Shown one piece after another: positions 1-10,400 of a stretch of DNA of 64,000 nucleotides. The translations under genes and the position numbers were made by a program. The notes under the pieces were generated by a model. That model was not told where the DNA came from. It ran no database searches and saw nothing but the letters and a program-made list of their open reading frames with translations. The stretch covers positions 15,489,802-15,553,801 of the forward strand of contig NC_087064.1 in NCBI RefSeq assembly GCF_963678635.1. Reading direction: 5' to 3'. Each line of letters begins with the position of its first letter. Position 1 is the first letter of the stretch. The stretch comes from Symsagittifera roscoffensis. Taxonomy: Eukaryota; Xenacoelomorpha; Acoela; Convolutidae.

Positions 1-1554
1 TTTTTGGGATTTTTTTTGATGTCGTTTGAATCACGACTGAAATTGCTTTAATATTATATACCACACAACTCTGAGCTCTCTCCGATAATTATTTAAGTTA
101 GCTGATTATGCGTGGAAAAAAAAAAGAAAAAACTAAAACATATCCGAATGCAAAGTTCCTCCCCATTTTCAATGGTCGGAACAATAACTGATTGATCCAG
201 TTTTCTCAAGTGGTTTTTTATCAACAAAGTGTCAAATTAAAATATTTTTGAAGTTAACAGAGCTTTAAGAAGAGACAAATACTTCTTCTAAAATTGAAAG
301 TATTGGTGCGTTATCTGCAAATAAATAACGGTGTTTTTGTTCGTTTTTCTGAGTTTTATTTTGTAAGTTGTTCTTCTGATTTTTTAAAAGTTCGGTTATC
401 GTCGCAACCATATACTTTGATCTAAAATTTCTAAAAGCAAAAAAAAACTAATGAACTTTATGCAAAAAAACGGCTAGTTAACGTTATACAAAAAGTTGGC
501 GTTCATCATTATTGAATGCTATAAGAAGTGCATTTCAAAGATTATCGGCAAAGTACATGAAGTTCTAGCTGCTTCGCATGCATGTCGTCCAAAATGGTGC
601 TTTTGTTGCTCAAACTAGTCCGTACATGATAGTGTTTTTTCATTATCTACAAGTTTAACATAACGACTAAAGTTTTCGAAGTTATATGCTGCAACAATGC
701 AGAGAATCGCAGCAACTTGTCTTCTAGTAAAAAGATATACTACAATGGGGAATGACGTGGTCCTGTCTCTCTAAGAAGGGAAAAGAAGGTACGATTTACT
801 ATCTATAGCCTTGCGTTGCTAACGAGAGACTTCGTCCTAGGTATTCCGTTCTAAAGAAGAGCTCGAAACACCTGACGATCGGATCCAAGGTGAGGAAGGC
901 GTCGATTGTGGAGTTACTGGAGCTCTTCTCTTGGCAGGTTTTTGGAAACGAGCACGAAGAGGTTTTCCAGACATGGTTTTACTCAGAGATGTCGACTTTT
1001 GTTTTCCTGGTAAACTCGAATCGTTAGACACTGGTTTCCAGCGGCTTCGGTTTCACTATAATTTTGTGTGATCTGAAAAATTGATACGCAGAATATTAAA
1101 AACTAAAAAATGATTTTAAGTCTTACTCAATTAATATCTGATCATCACTTTGCATACAAAGATTACTGAATCCATGACCTGAAACCAAACAATCTGTCAA
1201 TTTCTCCAGAAAAAAAATATCTTTAATTCTATAGAAAAAAAAAACAAATTGAAGTTTCCTGTTGTTCAAGTCATTACAATTTTTCATTTTCTGCTCGCTT
1301 TTTTAATTTAAGTTTGAAATTGTACTGAAAATTTTCAAATACCTAATTATATTGTTAAAAAATATCACCTAAGCAAAGCTTGTGTGATAGTGTAACTCTT
1401 TTTTCCAACCTAAGTCGCAAATATTAGTGTTCATTTTGAAAATGTTCGTTTATTGCAGATTGTGTATAAGATCAATAACCAGCTATTAAGTACAGCCAAT
1501 CCTAAGGCTATTAACAGAGACTATTATATTACAATTAGAACTTAAGCTTCATGG
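1..1554. other. AT-rich intergenic sequence
   Basis: No supported gene. A block around 837-1070 is less AT-rich and has a short minus-strand Ser/Pro/Arg-rich reading frame, but I could not fit it to a spliced gene. The stretch from about 1373 to 1440, with the string CCTAAGTCGCAAATA, recurs near 5955 and in altered form near 30550, so it belongs to a dispersed repeat. Confidence 0.6.
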
Positions 1555-1560
1555 TATCAA

Positions 1561-1635
1561 GGATCAGTAGCGTAGAGGTAGGGGAGGAGACTCGCAACAT
1601 AATAAAAGGGTTCGAACATGGGCAGTGTTGGATGT
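1561..1635 (+). repeat. tRNA-like SINE head
   Basis: An A-box-like string (TAGCGTAGAGGTAGG, from about 1568) is followed 40 bases later by a B-box-like GGTTCGAACATG. This is the internal RNA polymerase III promoter layout of a tRNA. The arms do not pair into a full cloverleaf, so I read it as the head of a tRNA-derived SINE or a decayed tRNA. Confidence 0.45.
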
Positions 1636-1740
1636 TTTAATTAGCTTTTTTCGTATACTAGTTGAAATGCGTCCGCTCTAGAAATTGAGGCATGTTAGTT
1701 GGTAATTTTTTTTTTCAAATTCACTGGTACTGCCAATGCG

Positions 1741-1852
1741 TCATAATTGGCTGGCGTCACTTTGCATTTTTGTAGACTCATAATTGGCTTGCGTCTTTTA
1801 GCAATTTTGTAGACTCATAATTGGCGTGCGTTTACTAAGAAGTTTTGTAGAC
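1741..1852. repeat. 37-bp minisatellite, three units
   Basis: Three head-to-tail units at 1741-1777, 1778-1814 and 1815-1852. Each opens with TCATAATTGGC and closes with TTTTGTAGAC. The middles differ, so the array is somewhat decayed. No coding role is visible. Confidence 0.85.
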
Positions 1853-2700
1853 TCAAAGTTTTACTCAATCAGTTTTCCCAGTAGCGTATCGGTCATTTTT
1901 TTGCTTGCGTATGCGAAGTGCAACTACCGCTCTGTAATAAATGTGTTTTTTTTTGTCGTGAACTTTCTGGTCAAAAAATCTGTTGTACTTGTCCAGCAAC
2001 TGGTTGTCTTGTTTCTCATTAGTTTTCGTAGCAATTGAAGAAAAATAGAAATTATCAATTATAAACAAAAGTCGAAAAGTTGAAACAACACTAGAAAAAA
2101 ACTCGATATAAGTCAAAATTTTTGGCTATTGTGTTTCAGAATAGATGAACGTAGGTCAGACTCTTTTTTCGGCCGCAATGAGTTTTAACTTCTGTTTTTT
2201 GAGGAAATGTCTTAGAATTTGTTCAGTTTCAAATTTGATTTTTCGCGGACTTCTGATTTCTTTTTGAGTTCAGTTCTTTTCTTTTTTTAAAAAGAAGACA
2301 AACTCCAATAGCGAAAGCGTTAAGATCATGAAAAACGTGATCAGTTCTAGTTTCGAAAGTCGAGTTTCATTATTGAATCCCAGCGAAAAAAAATTACCAT
2401 TGGATCCAGAAGTTCAGGTTTTTTCAAAAAAATAAGTCATCATTTTTTTCTTGTTCACTTGCCTTCATTGACTCTTTTCCAATTTTCTATTGGCTATGTT
2501 TGATTTCTTAATAATCATTTTCCTTATTGAGTCAACCGTAATCAATCGATTTTTTTTGCGTTGAAAAAGTTTGCTGCTTGCGGGGAATTGTTTTTCAAAT
2601 TTGTCAGCTTGGAGTTGGGAATATCACAGTTTCAAAAATTAGTTAGAGTAAGAAAGTCATTGAGTTCTTATCAATTTTTTTTTGCAAACAACACGGATGT

Positions 2701-3168
2701 CAATATAAAATGATGGAACATCTTCTGGTTTTTTTTATTACTGATTGGGTGAGTTCTATTCTTAAGCTTGTTCACCGCTTTAAATGAAAATCAGGGATTT
2801 TGTACTGGCCTCCTCCAAAAGGGGCATTTTGGTCTGCGTTGTCTATTCGCAATTTTCTTATGATAAGAGCTACAGACTACAGCGGTTGGAATCCGCAGAC
2901 CTTCTTTCTTGGAAACATCACATCAATATTTAAAGCGCACATTACTAGTTAATTGCCTAATAATCCAGCCTGGAGTTGAAAGTCTCACCCGAGAGCGTTA
3001 AATTTATTGACAAGAGCTATTGTTAAAACAATAGTTATCAAAGAGAATAAATTACTGGGTTTTTTAGTGGTTAAATAAATATTATCAATATAAATTGATG
3101 GAACATCTTATAGTTTTTTTATTACTGATTGGGTGAGTTCTATTCTTAAGCTTGTTCACCGCTTTTAG
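2701..3168. repeat. Pair of ~83-bp direct repeats
   Basis: A block at 2701-2784 recurs at 3086-3168 with few changes. Both carry TGATGGAACATCTT near the start and ACTGATTGGGTGAGTTCTAT near the end. The 300 bases between them are not repeated. They may be two insertions of one short element or the ends of a larger decayed one. The surrounding 1.85-3.8 kb is AT-rich with no supported gene. Confidence 0.75.
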
Positions 3169-3812
3169 TTATTAGGTTGTAGGGAGTCGTGAGTTTTAAT
3201 CACTAGGCTACTAGAATAGAAGTCTTGTTCCCGTCAGTTAGCGTCTCTGCTTACCTTGCATTTTTTTGACAGTAGGGATGTAAAAGTCATTTATCACAAA
3301 TTTTGCCGCCTATTTAAATTCTCAGCATGAATTTTACGGAACGAAAAAAAATCCTTTCAGAATCGATCAAGTTATAAGAGATAGTTCTTAATTTGGCTGA
3401 GAATAATCTATCACATTTACGTCTGATTTTTATAGAAAATTTTGTGGGTGTGAACAGGTTCTGAATAAAAAAGAGTCAATAATTGAGACTAAAGAATTAA
3501 GACTTTTTTTGTTTACCATAAGTGTAGCAATGTTACAGATTTTCGAAAGTCGAAGTTTTTTGAAAAAACAAGTTAGTATTTTTCTGTTTACTTGTGTTCA
3601 TTGACTTGTTCCAACTATCTGTTGGCTACGTTCATGATCTATAGGATCCTCCAGGATTATTGCCAACATGTTATGGAGGACCAGGAAAAGTACAGTCAAG
3701 GAACTTTTTCTAATACCTGTGTTCTTGTTCGCTGTGTGATATATCAAATTAAACAAAAACTAATTTCAGATTTGAGATTCAGATTCTTAAACAAACAAAA
3801 GTCGTATCACAT

Positions 3813-3885
3813 CAAGTCGACATAGCTTAGCGGATAATGCATGTGTTTGAAAATCAAAAGTTCGAAAGATCAAATCACCAAGAAG
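3813..3885 (+). repeat. tRNA-like sequence
   Basis: TAGCTTAGCGGATAATGC (A-box-like, from about 3823) and AAGTTCGAAAGATC (B-box-like, from about 3858) have the spacing of a Pol III internal promoter. No intact cloverleaf is apparent, so a SINE head or tRNA pseudogene is more likely than a working tRNA. Confidence 0.4.
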
Positions 3886-4039
3886 TCAAATTTTGAATGA
3901 AATTCAAAAATTACTGAGGGTTTGACTAGTTGATCGCAAAAGGAGTGGTAGACACCCAGTACCAGGCCAAGGCGGTACTGGGGGTGGGTGAGGGAGAAGG
4001 TAAAATTTTTTTGATATTGGCTTCTTACCTCCCAAAATT

Positions 4040-4690
4040 TCAGCCCTCTACGGCCACGGGAGTGTATTTTTGAATGTGGATGGTGTAAAGTTGAAAAAAT
4101 TGAATCGGGCAAATTTTGAACGTTCCATCACACAGCCAAACATCTCGATGTAATATCAAACTCTGGATATTGTTCCGATATCCAAAAATCAACACTCTTT
4201 CTGGATCTTCAATGCCGCTATCGAAGACGCAAAAATCCTTGTGTTGCTTTGGCACTTCAAAATGTCTGTCGACAATTGGAGGCAACGTGGGTCTGTCATT
4301 AACCTTCTGTCGATTGAGGGCCCGATTAATCGCCGACCGGCAAGGAAGTGCTAATTGAACTGCTTTTTCTTCGGAGACAGACGGCAGGCCGTTTGCTATA
4401 ATTATGCTATTGACTGGTACTTGCTGAATTTTTGTGTCCTGTTTCATTTTCTGCACGAGAAGCCTTGTATCCGAACGACCAGGAAATACTTCGTTCGTGT
4501 GCTCTTTTCTAGAGGAAATAAGATCGTTTTCTCGGGTTATTGCTGTCGTTTTGCATTTATGGGACCCCCATCTTGAACACTTCCAGTGAATGTTTCCATT
4601 CTTTGTATCCTGTTTTTTCGTAAACTCGTGGCCACCGATTACAAACGTTCTCCGATTCTGTTGCAATAGACCCCAAGAAATTTGACTCAC
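4040..4690 (-). pseudogene. FLYWCH zinc finger / MULE transposase fragment
   Basis: An open frame of about 216 codons. The first 80 residues fit a FLYWCH zinc finger: a GGHEFTKK start, a W-K-C-S motif, a second Cys (HKCKTT) and a late His (KEHTNE). The last 30 residues carry the opening of a Mutator-like (MULE) transposase catalytic domain, CDGTFK followed by an F-x-QLYTIH motif, where the Asp of DGTF would be the first catalytic residue. The frame starts at a GTG directly after a stop and ends at TGA just inside the transposase domain. A good splice donor (GGGAG|GTAAGA) lies about 20 bases past that stop, so an exon boundary may once have been there. A 5' fragment of a DNA transposon, or of a host gene derived from one. 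The rest of the transposase was not found. Confidence 0.7.
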
Positions 4691-4807
4691 TTAGTCTTTA
4701 GAACAATTTCCTTAAGTGAAAGACTCAAATTGAGTCCAAAAATTTAGATTCAAATGAATTAACACGTGCTGTATCTTTCCGATTCTAATTAGGACTTTGA
4801 AAGCTTA

Positions 4808-4921
4808 CATTATGGGACCTCATTATGGTATATAGGGCAGATTAGTATAGGGTAGATTGGTATGTAGGATATAATGGCATAGGGTAGAATGGTATAGGGT
4901 AGTTTGGAATAGGGTATATTG
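4808..4921. repeat. Short TATAGGGTA minisatellite
   Basis: Around seven imperfect 13-17-bp units built on TATAGGGTAGATTGG. The unit drifts (TATAGGGCAG, TGTAGGATAT, CATAGGGTAG). No gene is associated with it. Confidence 0.8.
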
Positions 4922-5977
4922 TCCTGCCACCGTTAATCATAGTCAATTAAGTTCAGCAGTAAAATTGAATCATTTTTTCAAAAAAATTGAATTGTCACAT
5001 CGAAACATCTTTCGGGAGCAGCGTGAGAAAGTTCAGATCAACTTAACCATTGCGCACCCCACTAAGTTATCTACTAAAGAATTGCAACCCCTATAAAAAA
5101 GCAGTAAATTGGTGCTAAAGCGTTCGTGGGACAACAGATATGTGCATTTCAGGACTAAAATAATCGGCTTAATAGTCCCTTTTTTTAAAGGGGCTAATTG
5201 TTACGTAGTGTGATACACTAAGGAACTCTGAACGACAGCATCTGATTTTAAAAAGAATCAACGCAATCATTATTCGACAACTTGCTGTAATTTTGCTGGC
5301 TAGACTTTAAAACTGTTGATATATTTGTGCAATGTGAATATCAGATTTCAATATAGTTTTTGTATAACTATCAGTAATTCAACTAAACCAGTGATAGTCT
5401 TTTCTCTTTTTTGATTAGCATTCACTGATTAGTTTTGAGCTATTTTCTTCCGGCCGTAATTGAACTCAGAAATCCGCATACTTCTTAGAAATTTGTTGGC
5501 ATCAATGAAGTTCTCGCAAAATTTACTATGTTTCCACTATCTGCCCATGCCATGCCCACTTGCTTGGTGCTGCTGTATGGGAATGCTTACAAATTTCTTG
5601 TTCCGGACTATATTACGGAACAAAACATTTCTAGTTTTTTACAAAAACATTTTTATGCCCAATTATACCACAATATCAAGTGAGGGGGTCCGGTCAGATG
5701 GTTGAAACATGGTAAATGTGGCGCGAACTTCGTTGAGGCCAAAAACAACTTCAAAGAGTTTTCGGTTCAAGACGAGTTCTCATTGAAATTAGATAATTTG
5801 AGAATAGGATGACCTCTAAATTTAAGCACAATTCTACATAGTTTCATTTAAACAAATTTCAACTTAATTTAGTTGCTTACGCTTTTTGCAATTTTAACGT
5901 TTGTGTAGATGTTTACACTTGCGAAGCAATGTGTTATAGTACGAACTTTTTTTCCAACCTAAGTCGCAAATATAGTT
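4922..5977. other. Intergenic, nothing recognised
   Basis: AT-rich sequence with only short reading frames and no coherent domain. The end, from about 5915, resembles the dispersed-repeat start seen near 1373 and 30520 (a short ACACTTGCGAAG-type string, then CCAACCTAAGTCGCAAATA). Confidence 0.5.
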
Positions 5978-6160
5978 GCGACCACAATATTTGCTGCGTC
6001 TAATTTGCGGCATCGAATTTGCAATGAGATATTTTATTGTGATAAGATATTTTAAGGCAATAAGACAATATTTGCACTAAGATATTTTGAGACAATATTG
6101 CGACTTCAATATTTGCTGCGTAGAATTTGCGGAATCGAATTTGCAATGAGATATTTTGTT
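5978..6160. repeat. Two-unit ~121-bp tandem repeat
   Basis: The block from 5978 (GCGACCACAATATTTGCTGC) recurs from about 6099 (GCGACTTCAATATTTGCTGC). Both carry AATTTGCGG, ATCGAATTTGCAATGAGAT and TATTTT. Shorter GATATTTT echoes lie between them. Confidence 0.8.
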
Positions 6161-6507
6161 GCACCTTTGATATTTAGTTGCCCCTTTACAGCTTATTGAT
6201 AACATTTGCTTTGACATTCGAATAGTATCAGTTTACGCAGTTGATGCATTTTTAATTCATCAAGTGAACCGAAAAAAGCTATTTGTTTCAAACCACATAA
6301 AAAAAATAAAACCTTGGTTTCAGAAACTTTCTAACTCAATATATTTTTTGAAATGGGTATAATTTATACTTAATGTGGCTTTATGATTTGCATTTTTGTA
6401 CTTGCAAAGTTGTATCTTTTTGTATTTGATGCTAATTTTGCTGCATCGAATTGGCTATCTATTAGCATATGTAGCTGCATTATTGATGGCTAGTTTTAGG
6501 TGATTTT

Positions 6508-6685
6508 AAGCATCCGTGGATGAATGGTTGGTGCGTGAGACCAAAATTTGCTAGGTCGCAGATTTTTGCTAAGTCTCGAGTTTTTCCAAATTCGAGGCTT
6601 CTTTATACTTTTTCTTATGTCACTTGAAAGAGCTGCTTTTTGGTCGTCTTCTTGCAAGTGTTTGCGAAGCGCAGCTTCGCCTCTG
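6508..6685 (+). repeat. tRNA-derived SINE, family 1
   Basis: The head has a degenerate tRNA-like A box (GTGGATGAATGGTTGGTGCG) and a weak B box. The body contains AATTCGAGGCTTCTTTATAC and GAGCTGCTTTTTGGTCGT. The tail is a perfect 7-bp hairpin (GCGAAGC / GCTTCGC, loop GCA) followed by CTCTG. Copies with the same body and tail order are at 30681-30862 (plus) and 53636-53813 (minus). Isolated tails occur near 29988, 35653 and 42810. Confidence 0.75.
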
Positions 6686-6719
6686 GTAATTTTGTTTTCG
6701 AGTTGAAAATTTTTTTAAA

Positions 6720-7000
6720 ACAAATTAACTTCATCATTTGATAACTTGCTTCATAATAAATTCAATTTTCTTGGCTTCCTCGCTCGGCACACTTGGTCTA
6801 GAGGTTACGACTACGCCTAGGCCTACGAAGAACCTGGACTCGAATCTGACCAGGTTTTTTTTCAAGCTGCAAATTTTCTGTTTCAATTCTTTTCCTTGTT
6901 TTGTCGGCTTAGTTGTCTTTTCACTGATTTTCTTGTGCTGCAAACAAATTTCTTTGAATTTACTGGATCTGATTGTTTTGGTTAATTTTTTTGTTTTCAC
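6720..7000 (+). repeat. tRNA-derived SINE, family 2
   Basis: A tRNA-like core near 6785-6856 has an A box (TTGGTCTAGAGGTTACGAC) and a B box (GGACTCGAATCTGACC). It is flanked by ATCATTTGATAA upstream and TTTGTCGGCTTAGTTGTCTT downstream. The same order of flanks and tRNA-like core is seen at 32130-32360, so this is a dispersed family. The long open frames on both strands here follow from composition and have no coding support. Confidence 0.65.
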
Positions 7001-7809
7001 TTAAAAGTCCTATTTGGCCTCATTTGTTTCGGCTGATCTTCTATTGGTTTAAAGAAATTGCATGAAGGGAAAATTTGAATTTTATCATTTTTCGTGCTTC
7101 CGGAGGGGGCGTCCAAGTTTAGAATTCAGATCTTTCATGTTTTTCATGGCAACAGCTTTTTTTCGGCTCAACAGGAGTTCACCCAGCTTTTTCGGCCTAT
7201 TTGCCGCGCCATGTTTCTGAATATTTATTGAAAGTCGGTGATTGCGTTTCTAAACGTTTTTTTTTCTCAAATTTAACATCATTGCAAATTTTTTGTTTCA
7301 AAATTTTTTGGACTTGTTTATGTTTTCTGTCTGCTAACGTGCAATGCTAAGTTGTTGTGGTATCGGAAGTGATTCTAAAATTTGCTTCGACTCTGTGTTT
7401 TACCACTCATTCTTATATTTCCCCTCTTAATTCAACAGCCTTTTATTGAAAACACGTAACAGTAAACTATGACACATTAAGTTTCGATTTTTCAAGTTTT
7501 TCATTCTTGAAATTGTTTCTTCAATCGAAGTTGTCGGAATATTCTGTGCTACCTCGCACTTTAACCGTCCATCCTTGTTATTGTTGGATCTTTGCTGAAT
7601 AATGAATTGTTTGTTTGCTGCATCGAATGTATGTTGCTGCGAGCTATTTTTCTCGATGCAAAGCGATGCAAGACGAACTACTTGAGGAGAATTGAAGAAA
7701 TTAGTTTTTTTTCAGCAAAGTTGCTTTAAAGAAACATGCAATGTATTCAGGGCACGATATAAAACTTGATTTGGCTATTTCAATTAAAATATGAAAACTT
7801 GGATAGAAG
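7001..7809. other. Intergenic, nothing recognised
   Basis: T-rich sequence without a supported gene, RNA or repeat family. Confidence 0.5.
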
Positions 7810-8082
7810 TCATTTTCTTTGATAAGTTTTGTTGAACGTCCAATTTTGATCGTTTTCCCTCTGAGTAAGTATATCCAAGGCTCGTAACATGGCAAGATGG
7901 TTGCCGAGTGAAACTTGCTCCAAAATGTAACCCCGAATTTCAGGTGGGGCAAGTTTGAATGAGTTATGATTTTGGATAATCTGATGAATCTTTTTGTAGT
8001 CCCGCTTATTAGTGGATTGTAAGCCATCTGTGAGAATTACTTTTAGGAACATAACAAGTAAAGTAAAAGAAAAATTTTTCAT
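7810..8082 (-). CDS. Hypothetical small secreted protein
   Basis: A 90-codon ATG-started frame. The first 20 residues (MKNFSFTLLVMFLKVILTDG) have a positive end followed by a hydrophobic run, like a signal peptide. The rest is hydrophilic and cysteine-free, with a region of helical character (around EIRGYILEQVSLGNHLAML). It ends in TGA after a basic tail. I recognise no family. No intron signals or poly(A) signal were seen, so this may be a chance frame. The start is the only in-frame ATG that includes the hydrophobic leader. Confidence 0.35.
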   Translation of the reverse strand: MKNFSFTLLVMFLKVILTDGLQSTNKRDYKKIHQIIQNHNSFKLAPPEIRGYILEQVSLGNHLAMLRALDILTQRENDQNWTFNKTYQRK

Positions 8083-8504
8083 TGAAATTTATTTTCTGAA
8101 GACTTTGGTGTACTGGAAGGAAATATTTAGTATTGGATAATTAGGAAAACTATTTTTATTTAGCTAGCGCGTTACCAGCTATTGTGTATTTTATAATCAA
8201 TTGTGAGTTGTTATCGTGAATGAAACATAGAAAACGAAAAGGCAAAAGCTGTAAAATAGTAAATTAATGAGAGGAAATGGGAAGTAACGGTTTTGACGTA
8301 ATTTAATTTTTCTCCTAACGACGGCTTTTAGTAAGAGTTAAATGAAATTAACAGGAACCCAATCAAATTATACGTCAAAGAACGCTGGAAAAGATTAATT
8401 TATAGCCTTTTTTCTTTTTTAGAAAATAAATGTACTGCTTCAAATTGTTGGCGTTTTTTGAATTGCAGGACGTTTTTCAAAATGGTAAATAAAGGCTGAG
8501 GATA
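8083..8504 (+). promoter_or_regulatory. GNPAT upstream region and 5' splice acceptor
   Basis: A pyrimidine-rich run ends in AATTGCAG at 8468. That is a splice acceptor placing at least 36 bases of 5' untranslated exon (8469-8504) before the GNPAT start codon. This leader includes a tiny upstream ORF beginning AAAATGG near 8481 and closing at TGA before the main ATG. An upstream non-coding exon (cis) or a spliced leader (trans) could supply the 5' end; neither is visible here. Confidence 0.5.
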
Positions 8505-9910
8505 ATGAACAGCGATGCGTTCCTCGAGTTTGAGGATTTACTGCAGCGGCATAATTACAAATTCAGTAATTTTCAATTCGCGTTCAAGTCATACGACCCC
8601 TGGAGTGCCCTAATAGAGGCTGAAAAGGCAGAAAGAACTCGACATGCGAGCGCATTTCGGGGTAACAATAGAAATAAAAAGGATGTCCAAAATAGCCCAA
8701 AAACTGAATCGATGTTTTCAAACCCACCGAGTGGAGATGATGTCAAAAAGAAGGTATTAAATTCGCCTGCAGTGGATCATGCGATCCGGAGTCTGAAGCT
8801 GGAATCGAACGAAGAGTCTGAGGAACAGTTGAGAAAAAGAGCCAGAGATATTGTAGACATGATGGCACATAACCAGACATACTCGTGGGCCAGAACGATT
8901 GCTGGCTCGCTTTACTTCATTATGAAGAGAACTTTCAATAATATATTTGTGAATGCGGGTGCTTTCGAGCAGGTAAATTGCGGGTACTTTCGAGCATTTG
9001 TTTACTCAACGAATGTGAACCCCTCCATTTAATTGGTGTATACCACATAATTGACCAGAATGGATTTAGGAGTTTTGCCCTAAGAACAAGTCGATAATCT
9101 GAACGTTCTCAAGTGACTTGAAAAACTTTATTTTGCTTTTTTGTTTTGTGCTCTCGATTCGAATTTTGGGGAAAAAACTAATTCTATAAGTTTTTTTTGT
9201 GGTTTTTGGAGGGATTTAAATTTTTTTTGCGTGAGTTTTGGTTAAGAACTGAACAGCACGCTAAGAACTGTTCATGCTTGCTTAATTTATTATATTGCAG
9301 ATCAAAGAACTGTTCAACAAGGGACCGGTGGTGTTTCTGCCCTCCCATCGGAGCTACATGGACTTCCTCTTAGTCTCTGTCATCCTGTTCGCTTATGATC
9401 TACCCATCCCAGTCATTGCTGCGGCCATTGACTTTCTAGGCATGAAATTCGTGGGAGAATTACTCAGACGTTGTGGTGCTTTTTTCATTCGAAGAAGTTT
9501 CAAAACCGACAAGGTGAGTATTTTTTTGGCGCTTACGTACTCCTAGAAACCGGTTGCCAGTTGTTAAAAGCCACTGGCAATGGTTACAACCGAATGGTCA
9601 AAGTAAACGGAATTTCTTTTTATTTCTATCTAAAACTATCTTTTTTATTATCCTATAAACTTTTGATTATAATTTGAAAATTTCTTTTTTTTTCAATCGT
9701 GACAATGATTGTTTGGCTTATTGATAATATGAGCAGTGATACTTCATAGAAATTTTCCGTTTGCAGCTGTATTGGACAATCTTCTACGAGTATGTGCAAA
9801 CACATCTGCACGCAGCCAAGTTCCCGATTGAATTCTTTATTGAAGGCACTCGAAGCAGAACAGGCAATTTCCTCTATCCGAAGTCGGGAATGCTGAACGT
9901 CGTCTGCCAG
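8505..9910 (+). CDS. GNPAT: Dihydroxyacetone phosphate acyltransferase, exons 1-3
   Basis: First three coding exons (8505-8972, 9301-9513, 9767-9910) of the peroxisomal enzyme that acylates DHAP, the first step of ether lipid and plasmalogen synthesis. All introns are phase 0 with GT/AG borders. Exon 1 encodes a hydrophilic N-terminal region opening [13 protein letters not shown]. Exon 2 carries acyltransferase motif I (HRSYMD, residues 172-177, the catalytic H-x4-D) and motif II (GAFFIRR, 215-221). Exon 3 carries motif III (FIEGTRS, 251-257), which binds the phosphate substrate. The start is the first ATG after the 8468 acceptor that keeps frame. Exons 4-5 lie 7.6 kb away beyond an inserted retroelement. 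With those exons the product is about 706 aa, close to animal GNPAT length. Confidence 0.93.
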
Positions 9911-10001
9911 GTTAGACATGTCCCATATGAGAAGGAAATATTTTGCAGTATTTTCAGGCTTTTTCTGGAGTGAAATGCTCAACTTTGTTATGAAATGCTC
10001 C

Positions 10002-10353
10002 TGTTATACCCTCAACCACTAGGTGAGGTATAAAGTATGTTATGTAATCAAAGTCTATGCTGAACGCTAACTAAGAATAGAGAAATAGAGAGATTAAGAG
10101 AACAACTTAATTTCCACTCTCTATGTTTAAGTCTGGCTGACTCTGACCTCGAATCGCTTGAGAGACAGAGTTTCATAATAACTAGTACATATGTCAATAC
10201 GTATAAATAGGTACTTATTTAATCATCAGACTTCTATATGTGTTGCTTAATCAGTTATGTTTATAATATGGAATCATTACCAACTGGTAGTTTTAGCACC
10301 TACATGTAGATCATTACTAAAGGATGTTTTCTATAATATCCGTACGGATAACA
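10002..10353 (-). repeat. LTR, 3' end of copy A
   Basis: On the plus strand it runs TGTTATACCC to CGGATAACA. It differs from the LTR at 17011-17362 at two sites I could see (TTCCACTC against TTCAACTC; CACCTACATG against CACCAACATG). It is flanked outside by GCTCC (9997-10001). Confidence 0.95.
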
Positions 10354-10366
10354 TTTCCCTCTTTTT
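10354..10366 (-). promoter_or_regulatory. Polypurine tract of copy A
   Basis: Thirteen purines on the element strand (AAAAAGAGGGAAA) directly abut the 3' LTR. This is the expected place for the plus-strand DNA primer in LTR retroelement replication. Confidence 0.8.
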
Positions 10367-10400
10367 GATTAAGTGAGAACTTCATTTATTTATTCATTTT

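Noticed and set aside
837-1072. Minus-strand Ser/Pro/Arg-rich frame with a TTTTTCAG acceptor just upstream
   Set aside because: From the acceptor at 1072 every frame meets a stop before or inside the Ser/Pro-rich part, no domain is seen, and no poly(A) signal follows. A terminal exon is possible but unsupported.
1561-1635. Working tRNA gene
   Set aside because: A and B boxes are visible but the acceptor and anticodon arms do not pair; likewise at 3813-3885, 6785-6856 and 30681-30755.
6734-7004. 88-codon frames on both strands over the same bases
   Set aside because: They mirror each other, lie over a tRNA-like SINE and show no domain; a by-product of composition.
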